In this document: one piece after another, positions 35,728-46,251 of the stretch
Numbering within the stretch: position 1 is the stretch's first letter
Layout of the letters: every line of letters begins with the position of its first letter
Source of the DNA: CAZMNY01 sp964567745
Lineage (GTDB): Bacteria > Planctomycetota > Planctomycetia > Pirellulales > Pirellulaceae
DNA length: 64,000 nucleotides
Assembly: GCA_964567745.1 (NCBI GenBank)
Contig: CAZMNY010000005.1
Span: 124,001 to 188,000 of the forward strand
Reading direction: 5' to 3'
The notes under the pieces: generated by a model
Told to the model about the DNA's origin: nothing
The model's database searches: none
Seen by the model: only the letters and a program-made list of their open reading frames with translations
Program-made: the position numbers and the translations under genes

Positions 35728-37158
35728 ATGCATAGCGAACCAATGAACGACGCCAATTGTCTGAACCGTCGCCGCTTTCTCGGAACGGCCGGCGGCGGAG
35801 TTGCGGCTGCCGCCTTGACGACGTTGCTCAACTCCGATTCCGCTGAGGCTGCCGTCCGCAAGGCTCACTTCGCCCCGCGCGCAAAGCGAGTGATCTATCT
35901 GTTTCAATCGGGCGGCCCGCCTCAGATGGACCTCTACGATTACAAACCGCACCTCGACAAAGTTCACAGCCGGGAAGTGCCTGAGTCGGTCTTCAACGGG
36001 CAACGACTCACCGGCATGACGGCGGGGCAGAGCTCGTTCCCCGTGGCGCGATCGGTGTTCAAGTTCAAACAGTTTGGCGAGTCGGGTGCCTGGATGAACT
36101 CGGAGCTGCTTCCGCATCTCGCCAAGAACGTGGACGACATGTGCTTCGTCCGCTCGGTCTTTACCGAAGCCATTAATCACGACCCGGCGATCACTTTCTT
36201 TCAGACTGGTTTTCAAATTGCCGGTCGGCCGAGCGTCGGTGCGTGGCTCGATTACGGGCTCGGCAGCGAGAACGCCAACCTTCCCGCATTCGTCGCCATG
36301 ACATCCAACCGCGGCGGCCAACCGCTGTACGATCGGCTCTGGGGTTCCGGCTTTCTGCCGTCGCAGCACCAGGGCGTGCTGTTTCGTTCGGGACGCGATC
36401 CCGTTCTCTATCTCAACAACCCCGACGGAATGAGCGCAACATTGCGGCGCCAGATGCTCGACAAGTTGGCTCAACTCAATCAAACGACATTTGAAAAGTA
36501 CGGCGACCCGGAAATCAATACGCGGATCGCCCAGTATGAAATGGCGTATCGAATGCAAACATCGGTCCCCGAGCTAACCGATGTGAGCGACGAACCCGAA
36601 CGGACATTCGAACTGTACGGCAAAGACGCCAAGAAGCCCGGAACGTACGCCCACAATTGCCTCCTTGCCAGACGATTGTCAGAGCGAGGCGTTCGCTTCG
36701 TGCAGCTGTTTCATCGCGGCTGGGATACGCACGGAGGATTGAAACGGCAGCTCACCGCGCGGTGCCGCGAAACCGATCAAGCTTCAGCCGCTTTGATCAT
36801 GGACCTTAAGCAACGCGGCCTGCTCGACGAAACGCTGGTCGTCTGGGGTGGCGAGTTCGGTCGGACGGTCTATTGCCAGGGCGAGTTGACCGCGAACAGT
36901 TACGGTCGCGACCACCACCCTCGATGTCTGACCATGTGGATGGCTGGCGGAGGTGCCAAGCCGGGAACGATTTACGGAGAGACGGACGATTTCAGTTACA
37001 ACGTCGTCAAAGACCCCGTTAGCGTGCACGATTTTCACGCCACGATGTTGCACCTTCTCGGACTCGACCACAAGCGACTCACGTATCGCTTCCAAGGTAG
37101 GTATTACCGAGTTACCGACGTTCACGGCAACGTCGTACCAGGCTTGGTCAACTCGTGA
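35728..37158 (+). CDS. DUF1501 protein, PSD1-linked
   Basis: 476 aa. The Tat leader NRRRFLGTAGGG is followed by FQSGGPPQMDLYDYKP and later HRGWDTHGG, WGGEFGRTVYCQ and YGRDHHPRC, the DUF1501 landmarks. It belongs to the branch that carries the GLDHKRLTYRFQGR ending and accompanies PSD1 genes. It starts 18 nt after the PSD1 stop, so the two are an operon. Likely folded before export through Tat, together with its partner. Confidence 0.92.
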   Translation: MHSEPMNDANCLNRRRFLGTAGGGVAAAALTTLLNSDSAEAAVRKAHFAPRAKRVIYLFQSGGPPQMDLYDYKPHLDKVHSREVPESVFNGQRLTGMTAGQSSFPVARSVFKFKQFGESGAWMNSELLPHLAKNVDDMCFVRSVFTEAINHDPAITFFQTGFQIAGRPSVGAWLDYGLGSENANLPAFVAMTSNRGGQPLYDRLWGSGFLPSQHQGVLFRSGRDPVLYLNNPDGMSATLRRQMLDKLAQLNQTTFEKYGDPEINTRIAQYEMAYRMQTSVPELTDVSDEPERTFELYGKDAKKPGTYAHNCLLARRLSERGVRFVQLFHRGWDTHGGLKRQLTARCRETDQASAALIMDLKQRGLLDETLVVWGGEFGRTVYCQGELTANSYGRDHHPRCLTMWMAGGGAKPGTIYGETDDFSYNVVKDPVSVHDFHATMLHLLGLDHKRLTYRFQGRYYRVTDVHGNVVPGLVNS

Positions 37159-37236
37159 GGCAGATTCAACGCCAAGAGACAACTCTTCACGACACCCAGA
37201 CCTCAACGACACAGACCCCAACGAGCTTCCAAGTGA

Positions 37237-37418
37237 AAAGTAAAGAATGCAAAGTGCAAAATGCAAAATGAACTGAGAGCGAAGATGAAAACCTAAACGG
37301 GCCGTTAACCGTCGCCCAGACGATCCAACGGGCTTGCTCGTTCGGTGAATCAGATTCAACGCTACGGAAAACGCCACTGCGGCTGGAAGCGGTGGAAGCC
37401 CCAGCCACGAGAGTCGTG
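37237..37418. repeat. Intergenic repeats of families D, B and A in tandem
   Basis: AATGCAAAGTGCAAAATGC (family D) at 37247 onward, then the family B unit GCTTGCTCGTTCGGTGAATC (37332 onward, inverted relative to 18732), then the family A palindrome CCACTGCGGCTGGAAGC...CCACGAG (37373-37418). It ends just before the sulfatase gene. Confidence 0.6.
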
Positions 37419-37435
37419 AACAAGGAGGTCGCGGG

Positions 37436-38803
37436 ATGCGCGTTATTGTCTGTACGCTGTGCGCATTACTGGCCGTTTCGATTGGAACGCGCGCGGCGGC
37501 TGCCGATGACTTGGCTACGAAGCGGAAGCCGAATCTGATAATCATCCTCAGCGACGACCAGGGCTATGGCGACTTGAGTTGTTACGGATCGAAGACGATT
37601 CGAACGCCAAACATCGATCGTCTGGCGCGAGACGGCGCGCGATTGACCACGTTCTACGCGGCCGCGCCCATCTGCACGCCAACACGCGCGGCGCTTATGA
37701 CCGGACGGTTGGCGAAGAACAACTTGGCGACGCCGTTACACGTGCCCGACAATCATGGTTTGGAACCGAGAGCGATTACGCTCGCTGAAGGCCTGCAAGA
37801 CCAGGGCTACCACACCGCCTGCATCGGCAAGTGGCACCTCGGCCACAAGCCCGACCACTATCCGACTCGGCATGGTTTTGATTTCTATTTCGGTACGCCG
37901 ATGGGCCACATGTTCAATCGACCCGCCATTGGGAAAGCTATCGGAGATACGTCCGATCTGTTTCTTCGCGATGAACAGCCAATCCCTTTCCCCCCGAACG
38001 AAGATCTCACCGAAGCGTTCACAACCGCCGCCGTCAAGTTTATCGACACACACGCGAATCGACCGTTCTTTCTGTTTCTAGCCCATTCGATGCCTCACGA
38101 GCCGTTGGCGGTCTCGAAGCGGTTTGCTGGAAAGAGCGAAGGCGGATTGTATGGCGACGTGATTGAGTGCATTGATTGGAGCACGGGACAAGTGCTCGAA
38201 GCTCTCAGCAGAAACGGGCTCACCGAAAACACGGTGGTCGTGTTCACGTCCGACAATGGACCCAAGCGAGGGCACGGTTCCGCATGTCCGCTGCGAGGCT
38301 TCAAGCACCAACCGTATGAAGGCGGCGTGCGAGTGCCGTGTGTGATCCGCGGGCCTGCCCTCATCAAGCCTGGCCTGGAAATCGACTCGATCACCAACAT
38401 CATGGATCTCTATCCGACCTTCCTCACCTACGCGGGCTCCGGCGGTGTGCCAAAGGTCCGAGGTTATTGGCGAGGGGCATGGGACGGACAAGACATCAGC
38501 CAATTGCTCGCCGGCGCGAAGGAAGCCAAGCCGGTTCACAACGAGTTTTATTACGTTGTGCGACACGGCGTGCCGGCTGGCGTGCGGCAGGGACGTTGGA
38601 AGTTGCTTGAGCAGGCGAACAAAAATCCAGAGTTGTACGACTTGGAAGCGGATCTCGCTGAGACGAAGAACCTCGCCGACAAGTTTCCGAAGATCGTTAA
38701 AACGCTGCAAACTCGACTCGCCCGATTTGAAGTGATACGACTCGCGTCCGATTACCGAAGCGGGCCCAAACGAAATTGGCTTCGGCCAGCCAAACCGGAG
38801 TAG
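37436..38803 (+). CDS. Exported sulfatase, type I
   Basis: 455 aa with a signal peptide (about 1-23). Formylglycine motif CTPTR begins at Cys80; metal Asp40 and Asp41 are in ILSDDQGYGD; GKWHLG and the C-terminal SDNGPKRG supply further active-site residues. Type I sulfatases remove sulfate esters from polysaccharides; the Cys must be converted to formylglycine by an enzyme not seen in this window. It sits just downstream of a PSD1/DUF1501 pair and upstream of a second sulfatase, as in sulfated-glycan utilisation clusters. Length is normal for an arylsulfatase-like member. Confidence 0.94.
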   Translation: MRVIVCTLCALLAVSIGTRAAAADDLATKRKPNLIIILSDDQGYGDLSCYGSKTIRTPNIDRLARDGARLTTFYAAAPICTPTRAALMTGRLAKNNLATPLHVPDNHGLEPRAITLAEGLQDQGYHTACIGKWHLGHKPDHYPTRHGFDFYFGTPMGHMFNRPAIGKAIGDTSDLFLRDEQPIPFPPNEDLTEAFTTAAVKFIDTHANRPFFLFLAHSMPHEPLAVSKRFAGKSEGGLYGDVIECIDWSTGQVLEALSRNGLTENTVVVFTSDNGPKRGHGSACPLRGFKHQPYEGGVRVPCVIRGPALIKPGLEIDSITNIMDLYPTFLTYAGSGGVPKVRGYWRGAWDGQDISQLLAGAKEAKPVHNEFYYVVRHGVPAGVRQGRWKLLEQANKNPELYDLEADLAETKNLADKFPKIVKTLQTRLARFEVIRLASDYRSGPKRNWLRPAKPE

Positions 38804-38810
38804 ATTTTAC

Positions 38811-38853
38811 GAACGACACTCGTGGCTGGGCTTCCAGTCGCTGTGGAGTTTTC
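38811..38853 (+). repeat. Family A palindromic repeat
   Basis: GAACGACACTCGTGGCTGGG followed by CTTCCAGTCGCTGTGGAG, between the two sulfatase genes. Confidence 0.6.
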
Positions 38854-38885
38854 TTTAACGGCAAGTCGATGCGGAGAACGCTGAA

Positions 38886-40343
38886 ATGAAGCCCAAGAAC
38901 ATGGCCAAACCGAGCTACCGACGAGTTGGCGCGTCGAGCCTCGCGATCGCGTTCGCGCTGAGCTTCTCATCACTCGCGGAGGCGGCTGAGACAGCGCAAA
39001 GTACGCGACCAAACGTGATCGTGATTCTTGTCGACGACCTTCGCTGGGACGACCTGGGTTGCGCGGGGCATCCGTTCGCGCGCACTCCGAACATTGACCG
39101 TATTGCTCGCGAGGGCGCGCGTTTTCGCAATGCGTTCTGCACGACACCGCTCTGCTCGCCCGTGCGTGCGAGTCTGCTTACCGGGCTGTACACGCGGAAT
39201 CACGGCATTCTTGACAACACGAATCGCAGCGAAGCCAGCCACCGACTGAAGACGTTTCCGCAGAGTTTGCAGCGAGCCGGTTACGAGACGGCCTACATCG
39301 GCAAGTGGCACATGGGCAACGACGATTCCGCTCGACCCGGTTTCGACCATTGGGTTGGCGTGAAAGGGCAGGGCACTTCGTTTGACCCGGTCCTCAATGT
39401 CGACGGACAGCAAACCAAGTTCCGCGGCCACACGACCGATGTGTTGAACTCGAACGCCATCCGTTTTCTGCGAAAGAAGCGAGACAAACCGTTTTGTCTC
39501 TATCTGGCTCACAAGGCTCTGCACCCTGAACTTGTGCAGTATGACGACGGCAGTATTTCCGATCCCAGCGCAGCCAAGTTCATGCCGGCCAAGCGCCACG
39601 AGAAACTCTACTCGGACGACGCCGTTCCAAGACGCTTAAACATCATCGACTCGCTCACTGGCAAGCCCGCACTACAGCGTAAGATTGGCGATTTGCCTCC
39701 GCTGAGCCAAGCGACGGGAACGTCGGACGAGACGGTACGCGATCGGTTGCGGATGCTCGCCGCCGTCGATGATGGAATCGGCCAAATCTTTTCGACTCTT
39801 TCCGAGCTAGCCCAACTCGACAAAACCCTTTTGGTGTTTGTCAGCGATCACGGTTATTGGTATGGCGAGCACGGCCTGAGCGTCGAGCGTCGGCTGGCCT
39901 ACGATGAAGCGTTGCGGATCCCGCTACTGGTGCGCTATCCGCCAACAATCCCGGCCGGCCACGTTGTCGATAAGATGGCGCTCAGTATCGACCTCGCACC
40001 CACTGTCCTCGAACTGACCGGAACAAAAACATCGAACCCGGTCGATGGACGTAGCCTGACGCCGCTGCTCACCGCACAAACGCCTATTGATTGGCGCAAT
40101 TCGTTTCTGGTTGAATACAACACCGACACCGTTTTCCCTCGCGTTTTCAAAATGGGCTACAAAGCCATCCGTACGACACGATGGAAGTACATTCGCTACA
40201 ACGGGCTCAATGGAATGGACGAGCTGTACGACCTTAAGGCCGATCCTTACGAATTGAGAAACACGATCGACGACCCCCAAGCGAAGCCTGTGCTCAATAG
40301 ACTTCAAACCGAACTCGACACGTTACTTGAACCGCGTCGGTAA
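38886..40343 (+). CDS. Exported sulfatase, type I
   Basis: 485 aa. A signal peptide (about 1-33, IAFALSFSSLAEAAE) precedes a sulfatase domain with formylglycine motif CSPVR at Cys90, metal-site ILVDDLRWDD (Asp50/51), GKWHMGND and VSDHGYWYGEHG. The C-terminus TRWKYIRYNG, DELYDLKADPYE is typical. It differs clearly from the 37436 enzyme, so the two probably cleave different sulfate positions on one glycan. ATG 38901 is another possible start. Confidence 0.94.
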   Translation: MKPKNMAKPSYRRVGASSLAIAFALSFSSLAEAAETAQSTRPNVIVILVDDLRWDDLGCAGHPFARTPNIDRIAREGARFRNAFCTTPLCSPVRASLLTGLYTRNHGILDNTNRSEASHRLKTFPQSLQRAGYETAYIGKWHMGNDDSARPGFDHWVGVKGQGTSFDPVLNVDGQQTKFRGHTTDVLNSNAIRFLRKKRDKPFCLYLAHKALHPELVQYDDGSISDPSAAKFMPAKRHEKLYSDDAVPRRLNIIDSLTGKPALQRKIGDLPPLSQATGTSDETVRDRLRMLAAVDDGIGQIFSTLSELAQLDKTLLVFVSDHGYWYGEHGLSVERRLAYDEALRIPLLVRYPPTIPAGHVVDKMALSIDLAPTVLELTGTKTSNPVDGRSLTPLLTAQTPIDWRNSFLVEYNTDTVFPRVFKMGYKAIRTTRWKYIRYNGLNGMDELYDLKADPYELRNTIDDPQAKPVLNRLQTELDTLLEPRR

Positions 40344-40471
40344 GCGCCGGCCGCAAATGTTGAAGAATGCTCCAATGCGCCTTTTGCTCCGCACTGTGTC
40401 GCCTTTTCGCACTGCGAGAGTAACGCAACTATTGCGGACAAGAACAACGTGAGCGAAAGACAGCCCCACCA

Positions 40472-42364
40472 ATGATGATCAACCAGATGAACAAGCCATC
40501 GATTGCGGCCACGATATTCTTCCTGCTCTTCCTTCCCGCGCCGAATCTCCGCGCACAAATCGACCTTTGGCCTGATCCGGTCGCGGGTGAGGTGATTCCT
40601 TATCGCAGTGCGGGAATGCTGCAGGGCCCAATGCTCGGTCGGCCCGATGCGACGTCGGTTCGAGTTTGGATTCGTACGGAGGAGGCGATGGCGTTCGAAG
40701 TTCGCTACGCACCGCAGCTTCCGCTCGACAACAAAAGCAGAACGGTGAAGGGCGAGACCTTGGCGGCTGATGGCAACACGGGTTTTGTCGATGTGACCGG
40801 CTTGACGCCGTTCACGCGATACTACTACGCCATCGTATTGAAGGGTCAGATGGCCGATACGCGACTAACTCACACCGACGCTTGGCCTAGTTTTCGCACT
40901 TTGCCTGACAGCTCGACGACACTCGATCCGGTCAACAATCCGCGAGGCCTTTTCAACCTCTGCTTCTCGATATGCGTCGGCGCTTCACAGGACCCGAAAC
41001 GAAGCGGCGGTCAATATTCGGATCCGCCGGCATGGACAACGCTGCACACGAAGTTTCGCGATGAGTCGATGTTTCACATTATGAATGGCGACTTCACCTA
41101 CGAGGAAAATCGGGACGGGACGGTCAAGGGGATTCGCGGCAACTACCAGCTCTATATGAATCGATCGATCGGCCTCAACCGGGTAATGCGCCACACGCCC
41201 TGGCTGACGATGTTCGACGATCACGAAGTTCACGACAACTTGTTCGGCGCCGGTGAAGTCGGCTTCAAGCGAAAGAACTCGCGGCACATCAATCGAGACA
41301 CGCAACTCAAAGTCTGGAACGAGTACGCGGGTTGGGCCAACCCAACTTCGCCATCGCGCGGACGACCGATCTTTGGTACGGCGCGGGTTACCAGAGGCGG
41401 CGATATTATTGAGACTGATAGCGCCGCGTTCGGCGCCGTTGATCCGCGCCAAGTCAGTACGATACTTGTCGGCCGTACGAACCGGCCGACCGACGCGCGA
41501 GCCGCGAGCCCGAACGCGGGTACTTATGGTCTTGCCGAAGTGCTCGACGACAAGCGTATCCGAGTCACTCCGCAATTTGCCGCCGACGAAACGATCGACT
41601 TTTCGATCGGCGTCCACAACTACTTCGACTATCGCTTGGGCAACTGTCACTTCTTCGTCGTCGATACCCGTGGCGAACGATCTCGTTTCGACGTGAAAGA
41701 TCTCCACAATCCAAAGACGTTCTTGCTCGGGGACACTCAGCGGAATTGGCTGGTCAACGGGATCAAGCGTTCGGATGCGGACCTGATTTTCATCGTCTCG
41801 AGCGTCGGCGTGGTTGTGCCGCACAGCGCGTTTCATGTTCGGCGCGAGGCGGGCGACCGATCGAAAGGAGACGGATTCCCTGGATTCGTCCACGAACGAG
41901 AGCAAATTCTTCGTGAGCTGGACGAAGTCAACAAGCCAATCCTGTTCTTCACCGGTGACGTGCACGCCTCCGTTTCGGCTCAAATTACCGACAACATCTG
42001 GGAGTTTATGGTTTCGCCATTCAGCTCGAATGGGCACCCAATCGGCACACTCGGCAACATGCCGTACACGGGCTGGTATAATGCGGAAGGACGTTGGGTG
42101 CGCATCAAATGGGTCGGTAGCGGCCCGAACACTGTTCATTACTCACGCCTGCACCGCACGTTTTTCGCCACGGTGCGCGTCAACAACGTCTTCCCCAGTC
42201 CGCGTCCCGACGGTGAAGGGCCGGGCTACCAGTTCATTCCTTACCCGCATCCGCAAGTTATCGTCACTTGGTACGATGGCCACACTGGGCGTCTTGTCTA
42301 TAGCGAGACGGTTTCGTCGCTTGACCTCGAGTCGCCACCGAAACGACCGGCCAGCCCGCGCTAG
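40472..42364 (+). CDS. Alkaline phosphatase D-type (PhoD) metallophosphoesterase
   Basis: 630 aa. Signal peptide (about 1-28, ATIFFLLFLPAPNLRAQ), N-terminal Fn3-like PhoD_N domain (GRPDATSVRVWIRTEE, then GLTPFTRYYY), then the catalytic metallophosphatase with GDFTYEE, MFDDHEVHDN and FTGDVHAS motifs. PhoD enzymes split phosphate mono- and diesters using Ca and Fe in the periplasm. Planctomycete PhoD-like proteins of this length with a long internal insert are common. It lies between sulfatase and PSD1 genes on the same strand. Confidence 0.9.
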   Translation: MMINQMNKPSIAATIFFLLFLPAPNLRAQIDLWPDPVAGEVIPYRSAGMLQGPMLGRPDATSVRVWIRTEEAMAFEVRYAPQLPLDNKSRTVKGETLAADGNTGFVDVTGLTPFTRYYYAIVLKGQMADTRLTHTDAWPSFRTLPDSSTTLDPVNNPRGLFNLCFSICVGASQDPKRSGGQYSDPPAWTTLHTKFRDESMFHIMNGDFTYEENRDGTVKGIRGNYQLYMNRSIGLNRVMRHTPWLTMFDDHEVHDNLFGAGEVGFKRKNSRHINRDTQLKVWNEYAGWANPTSPSRGRPIFGTARVTRGGDIIETDSAAFGAVDPRQVSTILVGRTNRPTDARAASPNAGTYGLAEVLDDKRIRVTPQFAADETIDFSIGVHNYFDYRLGNCHFFVVDTRGERSRFDVKDLHNPKTFLLGDTQRNWLVNGIKRSDADLIFIVSSVGVVVPHSAFHVRREAGDRSKGDGFPGFVHEREQILRELDEVNKPILFFTGDVHASVSAQITDNIWEFMVSPFSSNGHPIGTLGNMPYTGWYNAEGRWVRIKWVGSGPNTVHYSRLHRTFFATVRVNNVFPSPRPDGEGPGYQFIPYPHPQVIVTWYDGHTGRLVYSETVSSLDLESPPKRPASPR

Positions 42365-42451
42365 CCGATTTCGGTCACGCCGTCTTTACATCGAAGACGT
42401 CGACGCCCGCCATTGTTGCCGGCGATTGAAGATAACGTCACGAGGAAAACG

Positions 42452-44689
42452 ATGAAGGCTGCAAACAAGATTGCCGCGATCCTGCTTTGCGTTCTTCCTG
42501 CTGCTGCATTTGCAGACGATCCCGCCAAAGTCGCGCCCGATCACGCCGAGCGAATGAAGCAAGGTTTGAAGGTGTTCACCGAGCACGTTCGGCCGCTGCT
42601 AGTCGAGCACTGTTTGGATTGCCACGGAGGCAAGCAGATCAAAGCCGACTTCAATCTGGCGACTCGCGATGCGCTGATGGAAAGCGGCATGATTGACGAC
42701 GATGCCGAATCGAGCCACATGCTCAGCCTCATCAACCACACGGAAGAACCCCACATGCCGGCGAAGGCGAAGAAACTGCCTGACGATGCGATCGCCCATA
42801 TCGCCAAGTGGATTGACCTCGGCGCGCCTTACGACAAACCGCTCCGCGAAAACGCGGCCGAAAAGAAATCGACCGACGAAATTACCGCCGTCGAACGCGA
42901 CTTCTGGTCGTTGCGGCCGTTGGCCATCACGGCGCCGCCAAGAGTCAAAAACGGAAGCTGGGGCCGCACTCCGGTCGATCGTTTCATCCAAGCCCAACTC
43001 GAGACGCATTCGATCGATGCCAATCCGATCGCCAATCGCCGCACATTGATACGCCGCGCCTACTTCGATCTTATCGGCCTGCCGCCGACACCCGAGAAAG
43101 TCGATCAATTCGTCGCCGACAAGGACCCTCGCGCCTACGAAAAGCTGATCGACCAACTGCTCAAATCGGAGCACTACGGCGAGCGTTGGGCCAGGCACTG
43201 GATGGATGTCGCAAGGTTTGCCGAGTCGTTTGGGTATGAACAAGATTACGACCGAAAGCACGCCTACCACTATCGAGATTTTCTCATCAAGGCGCTCAAT
43301 CGAGACATGCCCTACGACCAATTCGTCACCTGGCAGATCGCCGGCGATGAAGTGGCGCCAGACGACTCACTGGCGATGATGGCGACAGGGTTCCTCGGTG
43401 CAGGCGCGTTCCCGACTCAGCTCACCGAAAAAGAATTCGAATCGTCGCGCTACGAAGAACTCGACGACATGCTGCGAACGACCGTTCAATCGTTCCTCGG
43501 TCTGACGATCGGTTGCGCCAGATGCCATTCGCATAAGTACGATCCGATTCCATCGAAGGATTACTATCGGCTAGCGTCTGCTTTCACGACCGCGATTCGC
43601 GCCGAAGTCGAATTACAAATTGATGGCGCCGAGAAGAAGACAAAAGTTCAAGTCACGAGCGAGGGTTTTCCGCATATGAAACACCACGCCGATGGCCGCG
43701 GCTTTCCGCACTTCTACAAACAGACCTTCTTTCTCAAGCGAGGCGACGTCAACCAAAAAGAAGAGGTTGCCGAGCCCGGTTATTTGCAGGTTCTCATGCG
43801 GCCCGATCGCGACGAGAGCCACTGGAGGGTTGAGCCGCCGAAGGATTGGACTCGCACAAGTTTCCGTCGAGCGAGCTTGGCCAATTGGCTGACCGATTCG
43901 GAGCAAGGCGCCGGCCACTTGGCGGCTCGCGTGGTCGTCAATCGAGTTTGGCAGCATCACTTTGGCCGTGGAATTGTCGCCACGCCAAACGACTTCGGAT
44001 TCCAGGGCGCTCGGCCCACCCACCCGAAACTGCTCGACTGGCTGGCCACCGATTTGATCCACAGCGGCTGGCGGCTCAAACGATTGCACAAGCTGATCAT
44101 GATGAGCGCGGTTTACATGCAGACGACGACGTCGGACGAAACGCGGAGCAAGGTCGACCCGGTGAATGACTTGCATTGGCGCCGGGCGCCACGACGACTC
44201 GAAGCCGAAGCGATTCGCGATTCGATGTTGGCCGTCTCGGGACTTCTAGACAAGAAGATGTACGGTCCCGGTACTCTTTCCGAATCGATGCGACGTCGCA
44301 GCGTCTACTTCTTTATCAAACGAAGCAAACTGATTCCCACCATGATGCTCTTCGACTGGCCCGAACACCTGGTCAGCATTGGCCGTCGCTCGAACACGAC
44401 GATCGCGCCCCAAACTTTACTCATGATGAACAACGCTCAAACTCGGCAGTACGCCGAGGGCGCGGCGAAACGACTTGCCGACACGGCACCTGACAAGACC
44501 GTGAAGAAAACGTATCGCCTGATGTTCGGACGCGATCCGAGCGAGAACGAAATGACAAGTGCTGTTGAGTTCCTTCGGCAGCAGACCGAGTCTTATGGCA
44601 AGTCGAAGAAGCCCAACAAGGAGTCGCTCGCCCTGGCCGACTTCTGCCAGGCTTTGATGAATTCGAATGAGTTTGTGTTTGTGGATTGA
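42452..44689 (+). CDS. PSD1 protein: PSCyt1, DUF1549, DUF1553
   Basis: 745 aa from ATG 42452, chosen over upstream TTG 42413 because of GAGGAAAAC just before it and a following signal peptide (MKAANKIAAILLCVLPAAAF). The PSCyt1 heme motif is CLDCH; DUF1549 carries CARCHSHKYDP; DUF1553 begins near AARVVVNRVWQHHFG. Unlike the PSD1 gene at 32569 it has no LamG insert, only a shorter linker. It is followed by a DUF1501 gene 50 nt on, the usual pair. Likely an exported cytochrome-type oxidoreductase of unknown reaction. Confidence 0.92.
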   Translation: MKAANKIAAILLCVLPAAAFADDPAKVAPDHAERMKQGLKVFTEHVRPLLVEHCLDCHGGKQIKADFNLATRDALMESGMIDDDAESSHMLSLINHTEEPHMPAKAKKLPDDAIAHIAKWIDLGAPYDKPLRENAAEKKSTDEITAVERDFWSLRPLAITAPPRVKNGSWGRTPVDRFIQAQLETHSIDANPIANRRTLIRRAYFDLIGLPPTPEKVDQFVADKDPRAYEKLIDQLLKSEHYGERWARHWMDVARFAESFGYEQDYDRKHAYHYRDFLIKALNRDMPYDQFVTWQIAGDEVAPDDSLAMMATGFLGAGAFPTQLTEKEFESSRYEELDDMLRTTVQSFLGLTIGCARCHSHKYDPIPSKDYYRLASAFTTAIRAEVELQIDGAEKKTKVQVTSEGFPHMKHHADGRGFPHFYKQTFFLKRGDVNQKEEVAEPGYLQVLMRPDRDESHWRVEPPKDWTRTSFRRASLANWLTDSEQGAGHLAARVVVNRVWQHHFGRGIVATPNDFGFQGARPTHPKLLDWLATDLIHSGWRLKRLHKLIMMSAVYMQTTTSDETRSKVDPVNDLHWRRAPRRLEAEAIRDSMLAVSGLLDKKMYGPGTLSESMRRRSVYFFIKRSKLIPTMMLFDWPEHLVSIGRRSNTTIAPQTLLMMNNAQTRQYAEGAAKRLADTAPDKTVKKTYRLMFGRDPSENEMTSAVEFLRQQTESYGKSKKPNKESLALADFCQALMNSNEFVFVD

Positions 44690-44739
44690 CCGAAAAGCAT
44701 CGAGATCAGACGCACAGCCGATCTTACGAGGAATCTGCA

Positions 44740-46233
44740 ATGACGAAGAGACAACATCAATCTGTTCCGATTAGTCGCCGCGCATGGATCCGACGGGCCG
44801 GATGCGGATTCGGAGCAATCGGCGCTGCCGGCCTGCTGCAAAGCGAAGGGTTGCTTGAGCAGACCTTGGCCGCGGATGGCAAACTTGGAAATCGCGCGTT
44901 GAATCCGCTCGCCGCCCAGCCGCCTCATTTCGACGCCAAAGCGACTCGAGTCATCTGGATCTACATCAACGGCGGGCCGAGCCACGTCGATACCTGGGAC
45001 TACAAGCCCGCTCTGGAAAAACTCAACGGCAAGTCAATCAAAGAATTCGATCCGAAGTTTAAGGACACGACCGGATTCTTCAAGAATCAAGTCGGCGGAT
45101 TGATGAAGTCGCCGTTCAAATTTACGCCGCGCGGCGAGTGCGGCAAGATGGTCTCGGAAATCTTCCCCAAAATGGGTGAGCACGTCGACAAGATGGCTTT
45201 CATCCATTCAGGATTTGCCGAGTCAAATAATCACTCGCCTGCCCTGTTCATGATGAACACAGGACGCCCGCAGATGGGCTATCCATGCGTCGGTTCCTGG
45301 GTCATGCACGGTTTGGGCAGCGAGAGCCAGAACTTGCCCGGCTTTGTGGTGATGAGTGATCCGAAAGGCCGCGGCCTTCCGAAGGGCCACGCGGCAAATT
45401 GGGGTGCCGCGTTTCTCCCCGGCGCGTATCAAGGCACCCATTTGCGACCCAAGGGCGTCGCCATCGACAACTTGGTTCGACCCGGTCATATGGACGACGC
45501 CGATCAGCGACGGCAGATCGACTTCGTCCAACAACTCAACAAACAATTTCAAACAAAGCATCCCGCCGAAGCCGAATTGGCGGCTCGCATGGAAAGCTTC
45601 GAGCTGGCGTATCGGATGCAGACCGCGGCGCCAGAAGCGCTCGATATCGACTCCGAGCCAAAGCATATTCACGAGCTGTACGGAATGAACAACGATCGCT
45701 GCAAGCATTTCTCGCGGCAGTGTCTTATCGCTCGCAGACTCGTCGAACGCGATGTTCGCTTCGTACAAATCTATTCGGGCGGAATGGAGAATCAGCGGAG
45801 CTGGGACGGTCACCAAGACATTAAAGGAAACCATACGCAATTCGCCGGCGAAACCGACCAACCCGTCGCCGCGCTCTTGGCCGACCTCGAACAACGAGGG
45901 CTACTCAAGGAGACGTTGATCGTCTGGTGCGGCGAATTCGGTCGCCTGCCGATCGCACAAACCGGAAAGAAGCCAGGCCGCGACCACAACCCGCATTGCT
46001 TCTCGGCGTGGATGGCTGGCGGCGGCATCAAGGGCGGAGTTACCTATGGTGAGTCGGACGACGTCGGATACAAGGCGGAAGTCGATCGCGTTCACATCCA
46101 CGACCTGCACGCCACGATCTTGCATTCGCTGGGACTCAACCACACGCGGCTCACCTACATGTACAACGGCCTCCGCATCCGACTCACCGGCGTGGCTGAC
46201 GATGGCAAAGTACTGACGAAAATCTTGGCCTGA
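44740..46233 (+). CDS. DUF1501 protein, PSD1-linked
   Basis: 497 aa from ATG 44740 (GAGGA upstream); a TTG at 44686 overlapping the previous stop was not chosen. Twin-arginine leader in SRRAWIRRAGCGFG, then YINGGPSHVDTWDYKP, WCGEFGRLPIAQ and GRDHNPHCFSAWM. The end GLNHTRLTYMYNGLRIRLT is that of PSD1-partner DUF1501 proteins. Paired with the gene before it. Confidence 0.92.
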   Translation: MTKRQHQSVPISRRAWIRRAGCGFGAIGAAGLLQSEGLLEQTLAADGKLGNRALNPLAAQPPHFDAKATRVIWIYINGGPSHVDTWDYKPALEKLNGKSIKEFDPKFKDTTGFFKNQVGGLMKSPFKFTPRGECGKMVSEIFPKMGEHVDKMAFIHSGFAESNNHSPALFMMNTGRPQMGYPCVGSWVMHGLGSESQNLPGFVVMSDPKGRGLPKGHAANWGAAFLPGAYQGTHLRPKGVAIDNLVRPGHMDDADQRRQIDFVQQLNKQFQTKHPAEAELAARMESFELAYRMQTAAPEALDIDSEPKHIHELYGMNNDRCKHFSRQCLIARRLVERDVRFVQIYSGGMENQRSWDGHQDIKGNHTQFAGETDQPVAALLADLEQRGLLKETLIVWCGEFGRLPIAQTGKKPGRDHNPHCFSAWMAGGGIKGGVTYGESDDVGYKAEVDRVHIHDLHATILHSLGLNHTRLTYMYNGLRIRLTGVADDGKVLTKILA

Positions 46234-46251
46234 GTCGACGAGTGCAAAAGT

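Noticed and set aside
40985..42139. 384-codon minus-strand frame inside the PhoD gene
   Set aside because: Antisense shadow of PhoD with no motifs.
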